From Ostreococcus lucimarinus CCE9901 (taxonomy: Eukaryota; Chlorophyta; Mamiellophyceae; Mamiellales; Bathycoccaceae): a stretch of 64,000 nt of DNA. Under the pieces are notes generated by a model. It worked only from the letters and a program-made list of their open reading frames with translations, had not been told where the DNA came from and searched no databases. Below, in pieces: positions 27,842-37,173 of the stretch. The stretch spans positions 56,001-120,000 of the forward strand of contig NC_009366.1 of NCBI RefSeq assembly GCF_000092065.1, given 5' to 3'. Made by a program: the position numbers and the translations under genes. Numbering within the stretch: the first letter of the stretch is position 1; the number at the start of each line of letters is the position of its first letter.

Positions 27842-27894
27842 AAGTGCCCGACGCGCTATCTCTGAAACATTCAAATCGTCACTTTTCGTCGCGG

Positions 27895-29139
27895 ATGCCG
27901 CGCTTCGTCGCCCTCGCGCTCGCGCTGTCCATCGTCGCGCGCTCGAGCGCCGCGCGCGTCGACGCGTCGATCGACTCGCGCGCGCTTCGCGACGCCGGCG
28001 CGCTGCTCGACGTCCCGAGCGACGACGCCGCGTGGTACGCCGCGGCGTCCTGGGACGACAATCACTACGCGCGCGCGCTCGGGACGTCGACCGGACGCGC
28101 GACGACGGTGACGACGACCGCGGAACTGCTCGCGGCGCTTCGCGATCCGCTCGTGGAGTTCGTCGAGGTGAACGCGACGACGCTGACGCTCGACGAGGAC
28201 GCGTGGCCGCGGCGCGGCGTCGCGGTGCGAAGACGCGCGACGCTGCGAGGCGCGTGCGACGGACGGTGCGTCGTCGACGCGAACGGGACGAGCGTGGCGA
28301 GCGTCGTCGACGGTGGGAGTCTCACAGTGGAGAGATTGGCGTTCGAGGGCGCGCGAGGGGATTTCGGGGGGGCGTTTTACTTTGGACGCGCGCACGGGGG
28401 AGGATCGTTCGACGACGCGGCGTTCGAGGGGTGCGAGGCGAGGGAGGGAGGGGCGGTGTTCGTCGCGAGCGACGCGAGGGCGGGGAACGTGGTGTTTCGG
28501 AACGTGACGTTTGAATCGTGCGGGGCGACGGCGACGAATGGGCGAGGGGGGGGGGCGTTCGTCGCGGCGTCGGGGCCGGCGTACGTGGCGTTTGAATCGT
28601 GCGCGTTCGAGGGGAACGTCGCGAATGGGCTGGGGGGGGGGGTGTACGCCGACGGTGGGCACGTCGTGATCAATGAGTGCGAGTTTAAGACGAACGCGGC
28701 GGCGAGCGGCGGCGGCGCCGCGCTTCGAGGCGGCGGCGTGGTGTCGTCGAGCGCGTTCGACGGGAACGACGCGACGCGCGCGGGCGGGGGGGTGCACGTC
28801 GCGTCTCCGTCCGACGTCGTCGTCGGGCATCGCGCGAGCTCGGTGCAGAGGAGCGCGTTCACGAATAACACCGCCGCCGTCGCCGGCGCGGGGGCGTTCG
28901 CGTACGGGCGCGTGAAGATGCTCGCCAATACGTTTTCGCGAAACGCGCTCCCGGCGAGCGCGCCGAGCGCGCTCGATCCGAATTACTACGTGTGCACGGA
29001 CACCTCCGACGCGGGGTGCTCGATGAAGCCGACGTTGGCGGACGACGTGTACGATCCAGCGGCGTACGATCCCTTCACGCCGCAAACCTCGTTCGCGACG
29101 GTGCCGGAGACGACGACGACGACGACGACGTACGCGTGA
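27895..29139 (+). CDS. Secreted right-handed beta-helix protein
   Basis: A 414-residue protein beginning with a strong signal peptide (MPRFVALALALSIVARSSAA). From about residue 90 it consists of repeating short strands with the pattern GGA-F/V-x-A-x and C-x-F-x-x-N, e.g. REGGAVFVASDARAGNVVF, GRGGGAFVAASG and GLGGGVYADGG, diagnostic of a pectate-lyase-like parallel beta-helix. Such folds occur in polysaccharide-active enzymes and in surface proteins; no catalytic triad can be assigned. The last 15 residues are a Thr run. An in-frame ATG at 27844 would bury the signal peptide, so 27895 is preferred. Likely cell-surface or extracellular. Confidence 0.72.
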   Translation: MPRFVALALALSIVARSSAARVDASIDSRALRDAGALLDVPSDDAAWYAAASWDDNHYARALGTSTGRATTVTTTAELLAALRDPLVEFVEVNATTLTLDEDAWPRRGVAVRRRATLRGACDGRCVVDANGTSVASVVDGGSLTVERLAFEGARGDFGGAFYFGRAHGGGSFDDAAFEGCEAREGGAVFVASDARAGNVVFRNVTFESCGATATNGRGGGAFVAASGPAYVAFESCAFEGNVANGLGGGVYADGGHVVINECEFKTNAAASGGGAALRGGGVVSSSAFDGNDATRAGGGVHVASPSDVVVGHRASSVQRSAFTNNTAAVAGAGAFAYGRVKMLANTFSRNALPASAPSALDPNYYVCTDTSDAGCSMKPTLADDVYDPAAYDPFTPQTSFATVPETTTTTTTYA

Positions 29140-29254
29140 CGACGAACGGAGGCGCCGCGAATTGGGATATTACAACTGCGTTTAAAAGTATAGCGTATAG
29201 TAGTCTAGTGATACAGCGTATTGTTGCGATAATAATGTACAGAAAGAAAGAAAG

Positions 29255-31513
29255 TCACGCCAAAGGCGCGCACGATTCGAGAATCGCCAGCCACTCGTGT
29301 TTGGAAATTTTCCCGTCGCCGTCGACGTCGAAGAGACGAATCATGCTGTCCGCCTCTTGCCTGCTCGACGCACTTTCGGTGAACTTTTCGAGCGCCACGC
29401 GCACGTCGTCGGCGACGAGCGCGCCGTCGCCGTCGGTGTCCATGTCTTCGAACGAAATCGTCTCGTTCAGTTGCCCCCAACGCCATCGACACAGATGACG
29501 CATGATGAGAATCTTGAACGGGACGCCGTCCGCGCTGAACGTGGCGCTCGACATGGATCCTGTTTCGACGCCCAAACTCGCCGCCAAGCGTTCGCCGACC
29601 TCTTCGAATGCGGGAATACCGTCTGCGCCGTCGAGCAAACCGGCCCAGGTGACGACGCGATACGTGCGTTCGCGCTCGAGCGGCTCGCCGCGAATCGTAA
29701 TGTTCAAGTTGTCGAAACCCGAACCCGCGTCTGTGGGAATTTCCACGGCGACGTCGTTGTCCCACAACAAATATCCGCCCCACGAGCAAGTTTCCGTCTT
29801 TTGCTCCTCGCTGAACGACAACGCGCGATGAATGTCGTCGCCGCTCATCTCAAGCGTGATGATGTTGTTTTCAAACGGCACCTCGGCGACAAAGTCGCCG
29901 TACGTCAACGGCGCGTCGTACACCTTGTTCGCGCGCACGCCGCCTGAGTTGTACAGGCACAAGTCCACGCAACACTCGTCGCGTAGAATCGTGGCAAAAA
30001 GTGTTCCGAGGGTGGTTTGCTGCTGTCGCACGTCGAAACTCGACAGCGGCAACAAACCGAGTCGTTCGGCGTGTTCGTGCAACGGCAAGACGTACTCGTG
30101 CAAGTCTCTCAACACCTCCGAGCGTTCCCAGATGTCGCGATCGATCTCGGCGCAGCGCTCGTAGCCGTAGAGAGAGTGAAGTGTCGCGGTGATGTGAACG
30201 TTCCCACGACGCGCGCGCACCGTGCTCTCCGGTCCCGACTTCACGTCCCAGCCCGGGCCGCGCGACGTCTCAAACGCCGCGCCGGCGACGACCTCCTCTA
30301 TGAATTCTTCGCCGAATTCATTCACTCGCGAAGCTTCCATCGTGCGACGCGTGTTCGTCGTAGATGCCGCTAGTGTTTGCGTGACTGCGTCATCGTTTTC
30401 GTCGTACGATGTCGTCCCTCCCGGGGCGCCTACGCGAATCGCGCGAGGCACGCTCGCCGCGCCTCGTCGTCCGCTCGACGGCGAGCTCCCCGAAGCCTCT
30501 TCAACGTCGTCTTCCCCGTTCGGCGCCAGCTCCAAGGTGACCATGACGACGTTTTCGCTATCCATCCCCGCTTTCAAGCACAAGACGTCCGTCCCGTCGA
30601 TGGCGCCGTGAAACGGATGGTGCTCGTGGCCGCCTAAAATCAACCCGAGATTCGGCACTTCGCGCGCCAGCGTCTCGTCTTCGCACAGCGTCTGGTGCGT
30701 CAGCGCGATCGTCAAATCCACCGCGTCCTTCGGCGTTTTCGGGTTGTCGAAATCGTGCACGATATCGCGAACGATCGGGACGACGTCGTTGAAAATCACC
30801 CCTCGCGGCTTCACCGCGCTCGACAACGGCGTCGACGTCGTGCACACGCCGAGCAGACCGATGCGCAAACCGCCCAACTCCAAAACTTCCGTCGACGGCA
30901 AATCGTCCACGAACGCCCCCACGCGATTACCGTTCTCGTCCAGCCCGTGCATATCGTCCGTACTGACGATGTTTGAATTCAAAACCGTCGCCTCGAGCTC
31001 GCTCAGCCGCTGTCCCAAAATCATCGTCGAGTGGTCAAACTCGTGATTTCCCAAACACGCGTGCGTCACCGGCACCGCGTTCATCACCGAAACCGCGGCG
31101 GCACCGAGATCGTACGACGACAACAGCGACGGCGACAGGAAATCACCGTTCAAAGTGCAAATGAACGGATCGCGGTACTGATTCGTGTTGTCGCGCACGA
31201 ACGCGCTCAGGCGGCTTAAATTTTCCAGCTCGTACACGTCGTTCACGCTGAAAATCTTCAGCATCTTCGGCCCCGAGCCGCTCTGTTTTTGTTCCCACGT
31301 TCGAATTCCATTCGCGTCGCCCTCCCCCGAGCCGTCCTCGCTCGACGCCGACGCCCGCGCGCCCGTCGCCGCGCGTCGTCCATTTAAAATTCGCCCGCGC
31401 GCCGTCCCCCCGTCTCGTCGTCTCCACCGCGTCCCAGCGCGCGCGCGTCGCGACGACGATCGTCGCGCGATATCGCACGCGACGCACCGACGCGACGTTT
31501 CGGCCGTCGGCAT
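29255..31513 (-). CDS. 5'-nucleotidase-type metallophosphoesterase with C-terminal EF hands
   Basis: A 752-residue protein. The calcineurin-like phosphoesterase domain starts near residue 85 with the metal ligands in SVNDVYEL, LNGDFLSPS, CLGNHEFD, LTHQ and GHEHHPF. NDVY replaces the usual DxH start, as in the plant relatives of UshA/5'-nucleotidase. A 5'-nucleotidase C-terminal domain follows (LCLYNSGGVRANKVYDAPLTYGD in the family position, shown in part). Two canonical EF hands (DTDGDGALVADD, DVDGDGKISKHE) end the protein and imply calcium control. It likely hydrolyses nucleotides or related phosphates. The start is the ATG at 31513; upstream in-frame sequence is Arg/Ala-rich and lacks an ATG. 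Confidence 0.85.
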   Translation of the reverse strand: MPTAETSRRCVACDIARRSSSRRARAGTRWRRRDGGTARGRILNGRRAATGARASASSEDGSGEGDANGIRTWEQKQSGSGPKMLKIFSVNDVYELENLSRLSAFVRDNTNQYRDPFICTLNGDFLSPSLLSSYDLGAAAVSVMNAVPVTHACLGNHEFDHSTMILGQRLSELEATVLNSNIVSTDDMHGLDENGNRVGAFVDDLPSTEVLELGGLRIGLLGVCTTSTPLSSAVKPRGVIFNDVVPIVRDIVHDFDNPKTPKDAVDLTIALTHQTLCEDETLAREVPNLGLILGGHEHHPFHGAIDGTDVLCLKAGMDSENVVMVTLELAPNGEDDVEEASGSSPSSGRRGAASVPRAIRVGAPGGTTSYDENDDAVTQTLAASTTNTRRTMEASRVNEFGEEFIEEVVAGAAFETSRGPGWDVKSGPESTVRARRGNVHITATLHSLYGYERCAEIDRDIWERSEVLRDLHEYVLPLHEHAERLGLLPLSSFDVRQQQTTLGTLFATILRDECCVDLCLYNSGGVRANKVYDAPLTYGDFVAEVPFENNIITLEMSGDDIHRALSFSEEQKTETCSWGGYLLWDNDVAVEIPTDAGSGFDNLNITIRGEPLERERTYRVVTWAGLLDGADGIPAFEEVGERLAASLGVETGSMSSATFSADGVPFKILIMRHLCRWRWGQLNETISFEDMDTDGDGALVADDVRVALEKFTESASSRQEADSMIRLFDVDGDGKISKHEWLAILESCAPLA

Positions 31514-32135
31514 CGCGAACCGCGTCGCGCGCGACGAAAGATCGACGCGTCGCGAGCTATCTCTTCGCGCGTCCGCGTCCGCGTTCGACGCGTTCGCGAC
31601 GCCTCGAGCGCGCGGATTCGCGTTTCGGGCGTTCGCGCGGCTCGAGGGCGCGTCGCGCGCGTCGCGGGCGCGCCGCGGGCGGCGGCGGGCGGCGCGGTCG
31701 AGCGCGCGCGTGTGCCGAGGCAACGGGCGCGCGGCACCTCGGATCGAATCGGCGGGTGCGTGTGGGTAAACAGTGCGACGTGGATATTTTCTGACGTCCG
31801 TGTGTTAATTTTGGTCGGTCGCCGGGGGGGGTCTCACGGTTTTCGTGTTGAGTTTTTCGTTTTTCGCCGATCGGCGATCTCGAGCGCGCGCGCGGTGGGG
31901 GGGGGTGGAAAAGGGAACGAAAGGAAAAAAGGGCGATGCATTCACGTACATCGAGGTTTTTAAGCGCCTAATCGCGAGCGGCGATGCGATGACGCGATAA
32001 TTGAGGGGTGCATTTTGTGAATGTATAGGTTTTCGACTCTTAAAGTACCGACACGGCGTCAAAAGTACCCGTAACGTTCGCGCCGTGACCCCGCGTGGTG
32101 CGCGGCTAAAGGGTCGTGCGTCACGTGGTGTTATC
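31514..32135. other. Gene-poor stretch upstream of the 5S rRNA gene
   Basis: About 620 bp with no supported gene. It contains G-runs near 31825 and 31895 and an A/T-richer stretch from 31920. A possible stem follows: CACGGCG at 32052-32058 pairing with CGCCGTG about 22 bases later. No snRNA or tRNA signature was found. It may hold the divergent promoter of the 5'-nucleotidase gene and 5S flanking elements. Confidence 0.4.
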
Positions 32136-32248
32136 AAGCGACCACACCCGCGGAAAATCACAGAAACCCATCGGAACTTCTCAGTTAAGACCGCGTGGGC
32201 CGGATAAGTACCGATGTCGGAAGACGTCAGGAACCCCCGGTATCGCTT
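32136..32248 (+). rRNA. 5S ribosomal RNA
   Basis: The stretch can be aligned along its length to eukaryotic 5S rRNA: CCCATCGGAACTTCTCAGTT (universal CCCAUCxGAACUCxxxAGUU), TAAG, then GGGCCGGATAAGTACCGATG (compare GGGCxxxxUUAGUACxxGGAUG), then GGAA and GGT near the 3' end. The ends pair as a terminal helix (AAGCGA at 32136 with TCGCTT at 32243-32248). Helix II (CCCGCGG with CCGCGTGGG) and a GGAA-capped helix IV (GATGTC/GACGTC) also form. At 113 nt it is slightly shorter than the usual 119-121, so the true ends may lie a few bases outside or the copy may be divergent. T-rich sequence follows, with TTTT at 32262. A single copy is seen. Confidence 0.78.
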
Positions 32249-32473
32249 GGTTTCTTTATGCTTTTCGCGCCGACGGCGAGAACTTTTCGTTCTCCAGCTT
32301 TTCCCAACTTTTCGTCGACATCGGACGCGATTTAAGCGCCCGAACGGTGGACTTTGCACATTTGACGCGCTTCGCGTCGACGGCGCTCGACGGTTCGCGA
32401 ACGATTTCAAGCGTCAACCTTCGATGCGTGCCGCGGCATACATTTACATACATTTACATAACATTACACGTTT
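32249..32473. other. 5S downstream flank
   Basis: This 225-bp non-coding stretch lies between the 5S gene and the stop of the coiled-coil gene. It is T-rich at first (pol III stop candidates), and near 32440 it has a twice-repeated ATACATTTAC. No gene was seen. Confidence 0.4.
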
Positions 32474-33562
32474 TCACGCGATCGGCGACGCGAGCGACGC
32501 CGTCGCGGCGGCGAGGTCGCGAAGATCGACGACGCGAGCGCGCTCGAGGACGTCGACGCGTTCGGCGAGCGCGGCGGCGAGCGCTTCCGCCTCGGCGCGG
32601 TGAGCCCTCGCGCGCGCGAGCGCCGTGTGGGTGTTCTCTGCTTCGCCCCGACCGACGTCGCACGACGACAAATCTAAAATCTCGCGCGCCATCTCGCGTC
32701 TACCGCGACATAAATCCAAAATCTTGGCGTGCGTCGCGACTCGGCTCTCCTGTTCCTCACTCAGTCGCTCTCGAAGTTCACCCACGTCGACGCTTTGCGG
32801 CGACGCCATCTTCGACGGCGGCGATTTCATCGTCGGCGACGGCGTCGAGTGCCGTCTCGCCGACGCGCGTTCGAGCGCGCGCTCGACGTCGTCGCTCGTC
32901 GCCGCCAGTCGCGCGTTCAAGCTCGACACCCGACGCTCTAAATCGCGCACCGTCGCCTCGTACTCCATCTCCCGCGTCCTCCACTCCTTCGCGAACTCGC
33001 GACGCGCGCGCTCTAAGTCCGCCACCGCCACGCTCGCCACCGCTCGCGCCTCGGCGACGTCGTACGCGCGCGCGTCCGCCTCGGCGCGATTCGTCCCCGC
33101 CGTCCTCGCCTCCCTGAGCTCCCTTCGCAGCGACTCCACGTCTCCCGCCCCACGCGTCCTCGTCTCATCCAACGCTCGCTCGGCGTCCCTCGCGCGCCGC
33201 TCCGCGTCGAGCCGCGCCTCGCGCTCGCGCTCGAGCGCGTCCGACGCGTCGCGCGTCGCTCGCCTCGCCGCCGCCGCGTCCTCTTCCCCTCGCGTCCGTC
33301 GACGCTCGCTCTCGCGCAGCGCGTCGCACGTCTGCCGCAGTTTTTCAGTCAGCGACCGCGTCGTCGACGCCAGCAGCGCGCCGACGTCGTCGTCGTCGTC
33401 CTCGTCGTCCTCGTCGTCGTCGTCGCCGAAATCATCGCCCTCGCGTCCCGACGCGCGCGCGCCGTCGACGCGCCGTCGCGCGCCGTCGACGCGCGCGCGA
33501 TCGTCGTCGCCGTCGCCGTCGTCCTCCAGCTCGCCGCGCGCGGACGCGAACGAGTCGTCCAT
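32474..33562 (-). CDS. Acidic coiled-coil protein of unknown function
   Basis: A 362-residue protein. Residues 10-60 are very acidic with Asp runs (DDFGDDDDEDDEDDDDDVG). From about 65 to 230 it is a long Arg/Glu/Ala coiled coil ([20 protein letters not shown]), and a second coiled coil lies in the C-terminal third. Between them is a Ser/Pro stretch (STPSPTMKSPPSKMASPQS) with several SP/TP sites, possible kinase targets. I recognise no family; architecture resembles centrosomal, flagellar or scaffold proteins, but that is only analogy. The start codon lies 64 bp from the NDUFS5 start on the other strand. Confidence 0.62.
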   Translation of the reverse strand: MDDSFASARGELEDDGDGDDDRARVDGARRRVDGARASGREGDDFGDDDDEDDEDDDDDVGALLASTTRSLTEKLRQTCDALRESERRRTRGEEDAAAARRATRDASDALEREREARLDAERRARDAERALDETRTRGAGDVESLRRELREARTAGTNRAEADARAYDVAEARAVASVAVADLERARREFAKEWRTREMEYEATVRDLERRVSSLNARLAATSDDVERALERASARRHSTPSPTMKSPPSKMASPQSVDVGELRERLSEEQESRVATHAKILDLCRGRREMAREILDLSSCDVGRGEAENTHTALARARAHRAEAEALAAALAERVDVLERARVVDLRDLAAATASLASPIA

Positions 33563-33626
33563 CGCGTCGCGCGATGGCGACGCGAACCGCGCCGCTCGGC
33601 ACACGCGCGCGCGCGACGCGCCGGCG

Positions 33627-33767
33627 ATGGCGAGCGGATTCGGCGCGCGCGGGAGCGAGGGGCGATGCGCGCCGGTCTGGCGCGAGTTCACCAAGGTGCG
33701 CGCGCGCGCGAGGCGCGCGCGAGGGCGCGCGGACGCGCGACGAGCCCTAAACGATCGACGCGAACGA

Positions 33768-33810
<43 letters not shown>

Positions 33811-34086
33811 CGAACGCGCGAGCGCGAATCGAACGACGAGAGACTGACGAACGACGACGACGCGCAGTGCGTGAACGAGGCGGACGATCGAAGCGCGTGC
33901 TTTAAGTTTCGCGAGGATTACGTGGAGTGCTTGCACCACAAGAAGGAGTATCGACGCGAGAACGAGATCGAGAACGAACGGCAGAGAAGGAACGAGGAGC
34001 ACGCGAACGCGAAGAAGGAGGCGTTGTTGAAGGAGATGCGGACGTTTAGTTGGGTGACGGATGAGAAGTACGCGCCGAAGAAGTAG
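33627..34086 (+). CDS. NDUFS5: Complex I 15-kDa-like subunit (NDUFS5, twin CX9C)
   Basis: Exon 1 is 33627-33695, intron 33696-33867 (172 bp), exon 2 is 33868-34086, giving 95 residues. The join creates two CX9C pairs: C14 to C24 (CAPVWREFTKC) and a second pair in ACFKFREDYVECLHHKKE. This twin CX9C pattern, the GSEGRC start and the REDYxECLHHxKE block are those of plant and animal NDUFS5, an intermembrane-space subunit of mitochondrial complex I folded by MIA40. The intron falls immediately before the second Cys. It contains a long ACG triplet run and an ACTGAC branch site only about 20 nt before AG. Another complex I gene (NDUFS1) lies 7 kb away. Confidence 0.9.
33768..33806. repeat. ACG trinucleotide microsatellite in the NDUFS5 intron
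   Basis: About 13 uninterrupted ACG units lie within the intron of NDUFS5, between donor and branch site, so they have no coding effect. Confidence 0.9.
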
Positions 34087-34234
34087 CGACGACGTCGAAG
34101 CGGCGAACGAGCGGGCGCGCGTAGTGTATTCTCATGAAATGATATCTGTATAGTCTAATGTGCGCGCTGCCGATCGCTATTCGCTAAAAGAAATGCTATG
34201 TCGCTATGTTTTGTGTGTTCTCGTCTAACGCGCG

Positions 34235-35503
34235 CTACTGACGCTTCGCGCGCTTGGCGTCGTGTCTCGCGGGCTTCGCCTCGTCGTCGGGCGGTTTGTC
34301 GCCCTCGTGCGTGATCTTACGGTGTGGATACACGATTCTGTGCTCGCCAGCGGCGAGTTCGTAATCAAATATGTTCCTCGTCGGCTCCGGTTCGGTCTTG
34401 GCGAAGTAATCCATGGCCGTGAGCGCCTCGAACGCCGTCGGACGTCGCTCGGGGTCGTACGCGCAGAGCTCGTCGAAGACGGCGGCGAGTTCGGGATCGC
34501 TCCGCATCGGCGAGCTTTCGTCCGCGGGAACGCCCTCGGGGTGCTCGGGCGGATAAAAGAACTTCTTCGCGCGTTCGTAATACGGATGTTCCCTGAGCAA
34601 AGGCCACGTCTCTTCGCTCGGCGTGCCTTTGCATCTCACGATGGCTTCGATTTGCTCCTCTTGGTACATCGTTCTCGGGTCCTCCTTACCCTTCGGCACG
34701 CCCTTGAACGGCACGACGAGCGTGCAGAGTTCGGCGAAAATGCACCCAGCGGCCCAAATGTCGACCGCACGCGTGTAATGTCGCGCCCCGAGCAACAGCT
34801 CGGGCGCGCGATACCACAAAGTCACCACTGGTCCGTTTTCGTGCAACGGCTTGAGCAAAGTCCCCGGGTCCACGAACCGCGCCAAACCGAAATCGGCAAT
34901 CTTCACCACCCCGCACTCGCTCCCATCGCCCATCACGAGCACGTTTTGCGGCTTTATGTCCCTGTGCATGATCCAATTCGAGTGCAAATAATGCAATCCG
35001 TGCAACAACTGCCACGTCGCGCTCTTCACCATCCGTCTCGACACCAACCGTCGATGCCTTCGATGCCACGTCAATATCACCCCCAAATCGTACTCCGCGT
35101 AATCTATCGCCAACGACAGCGACCGTTCCTCCTTATTCACGATCACCCGGTGCAAGTGCACGATGTTTTCGTGCTTCATCGCTCGCAGCGTCGTCACCTC
35201 GCGAAACGTCGGCGTCGGCAGTCCCACGACTTGATCCCTCGCGATCGCCCCCGTCTTCGCGTCCCGTCGCACGGGCGGCGTCTTGAACGTCTTAATCGCG
35301 TACACTCGACCTGCATCAAGCGCGCGCGCGCGCGTCCCGTCAGTCCTCGCGCCCTCGTCGCGTCCTCGCGCGCCCTCGTCGTTCGATCGCGTCGCGAATC
35401 ATCCGTCGCGCCGCGCCTCGCGCGCACCCGCCGTCGTCCGCGCGTACATCACGCGTCCGAACGCGCCCTCCCCGATCTGTCCCACGATCTCGCCGTCGTC
35501 CAT
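34235..35503 (-). CDS. CDK8: Cyclin-dependent kinase 8/CDKE (Mediator kinase module)
   Basis: Exon 1 is 35428-35503, intron 35311-35427 (117 bp), exon 2 is 34235-35310, giving 383 residues. The join rebuilds the glycine loop and the ATP site: IGEGAFGRVMYARTTAGRVYAIKTF in two parts, with exon 1 giving a single base of the Gly codon. Exon 2 has HRDIKPQNVLVMGDGSE, KIADFGLARF, WYRAPELLLGARHYT and VDIWAAGCIFAEL. The string NVLVMG with GVVKIADFGLAR, and the Thr-Leu-Trp-Tyr-Arg activation segment without a phospho-Thr, are typical of CDK8/CDKE. CDK8 with cyclin C phosphorylates RNA polymerase II and transcription factors. The C-tail is basic, consistent with nuclear location. Confidence 0.9.
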
Positions 35504-35678
35504 CGCCGCGCGCGCGCGCGCGCCGCGCGTCGACGTCGAGTGCCGCGCGTCGATCGAATCCGCACTCGGCGTCGCGCGGCGTCCGTCGCGTCGTCTCGCG
35601 CGCGTCGTCGACGGCGTCTCGACGCGCGCGATCGCGGCGCGCCGATCCGACGCGTCGACGCGCGATCGCGAGCGCGCG
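35504..35678. promoter_or_regulatory. Bidirectional promoter between CDK8 and TBP
   Basis: The 175 bp separating the two start codons is very GC-rich (CGCG runs) with no TATA box on either strand. Both genes act at RNA polymerase II promoters, so a shared control region is plausible. Confidence 0.5.
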
Positions 35679-36670
35679 ATGAGCGACGCGGAGGACGAAG
35701 ATCTCACCGCGATCGTCGAGGCGGGCGAGGACGCGGTCGACCGGAGCGTGCACCCGAGCGGGATCGTGCCGGTGCTGCAGTGCGTGTCGAGCGAGGCGAA
35801 AACCCGCGCGCACTCGCGCGCGGCGCTCGACGCGCGGAAGAGCGCGGCGTCGGGGAGGCGCGGCGAGGGAATTCATTCGGCGCGGAATTCAATTGGCGCG
35901 ACGCATTCGGCGCGCGCGGGAAGCGGCGCGGACGAAGGCGAAGCGAGCGTCGCGAGGGCGATGGACTGACGACGCGATGCGCGCGCGTAGGAATATCGTG
36001 GCGACGGTGAACCTGGACTGTAAGCTGGATCTGAAGACGATCGCGTTTCACGCGAGAAACGTCGAGTATAATCCAAAGGTGCGGCAACCCTAAGGCGACG
36101 CGGCGAGAGACGCGCGAAACGCGCGCGATGGGTGCGACGATGACTGACGACGAACGACGGTGGTTTGAATGCGCGTAGCGATTCGCGGCGGCGATCATGC
36201 GGATTCGTAATCCGAAGACGACGGCGTTGATTTTCAGCTCGGGCAAGATGGTGTGCACGGGCGCGAAGACGGAGGCGTTGGCGCGCGAGGCGGCGCGAAA
36301 ATACGCCAAGGTCATCATCAAGCTCGGATTTCCCGCGCAATTCAAAGACTTTAAGATTCAAAACATGGTCGGTTCGTGCGACGTGCAGTTTCCGATTCGA
36401 TTGGAAGGCTTGGCTTGGCAGCACGGCCACTTCGCGCAGTACGAGCCCGAACTCTTTCCGGGTTTGATTTACCGCATGCAAATGCCCAAGATTGTGCTCT
36501 TAATCTTCGTGTCGGGGAAGATTGTGTTGACCGGCGGCAAGCGTCGCGAGGATATATACCAGGCGTTCGAGAATATATACCCCGTGCTCACAGAGTTTAA
36601 AAAGCTCGCGCAGCCGGACGAAGCCGCCGCGGCGCCCAAGGCGCTCCCGGCGGCCAAGGGGAAAAAATAG
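35679..36670 (+). CDS. TBP: TATA-binding protein
   Basis: There are three exons: 35679-35779, 35991-36078 and 36179-36670, giving 226 residues. Introns are 211 bp and 100 bp, both with ACTGAC branch sites. The joins restore the conserved N-terminal repeat: [10 protein letters not shown] + [19 protein letters not shown] + [19 protein letters not shown]. The second repeat includes [20 protein letters not shown] and [21 protein letters not shown] binds the TATA element and serves all three polymerases within TFIID, SL1 and TFIIIB. A non-standard Ala/Pro/Lys tail of about 25 residues follows the second repeat. The short acidic N-terminus (MSDAEDEDL) replaces the Gln-rich animal one. Confidence 0.96.
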
Positions 36671-37173
36671 AGCGATCAGCACCAAATAGAAACACACACA
36701 CAGAGGGGAGAGAGAAAGAGGGAAACGCAGCGCGCGCGCGCGGAGACGGAGACAGAGGAGAGGAGAAGAGAGAGAAGAGAAGAGAAGAGACGGAGGAGAA
36801 TTTCAAACCAAAAGTAGTAGAGCTAGCCGACGCGCGTCGCATCTCGAGACCACCGCGCGCGCGTGTCGCGGTCCGGGCGTTCGTCCCACCGCGCGCCCGC
36901 GCGTTTCTCGAGTCGCGCACGCCGATACAACATTCGCCTCATCGCGACGACGAGAGCTCGTCCGCGCGTGTAATCGCGAACCAACGTCAAAACCATCAAT
37001 CATCACACGTCGTACGAGCATTCAGTGACACGACACTTATAAATCACCATCAAAAACCCGCGGAATACGACGATCGAGGTCGAGATCCGCTCGTATCCGC
37101 CCACCGTTCGGATCGCGGGCGCGACGCGATCGACACTCGGCGACGACGCGCGCGACACACCGCGCCGCACACG
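36671..37173. other. Intergenic region with polypurine tract
   Basis: This 503-bp gap lies between TBP and PsbY. It begins with a GA-rich tract (about 36690-36800). No coding or RNA gene was found. It probably contains the TBP 3' UTR and the PsbY promoter. Confidence 0.5.
36695..36797. repeat. GA-rich polypurine tract
   Basis: A run of GAGA, AAGAG and GGAGA units interrupted only by a short CGCG-rich stretch. Plus-strand purine content is strikingly high compared with the GC-alternating surroundings. Confidence 0.8.

Noticed and set aside
31820-31905. G-runs upstream of the 5S gene as a G-quadruplex or telomeric block
   Set aside because: Two isolated G-runs do not give four regularly spaced tracts; nothing else supports a structure.
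36695-36797. Polypurine tract as a retroelement primer site
   Set aside because: No LTRs, reverse transcriptase or integrase are near; it is simple GA-rich sequence.
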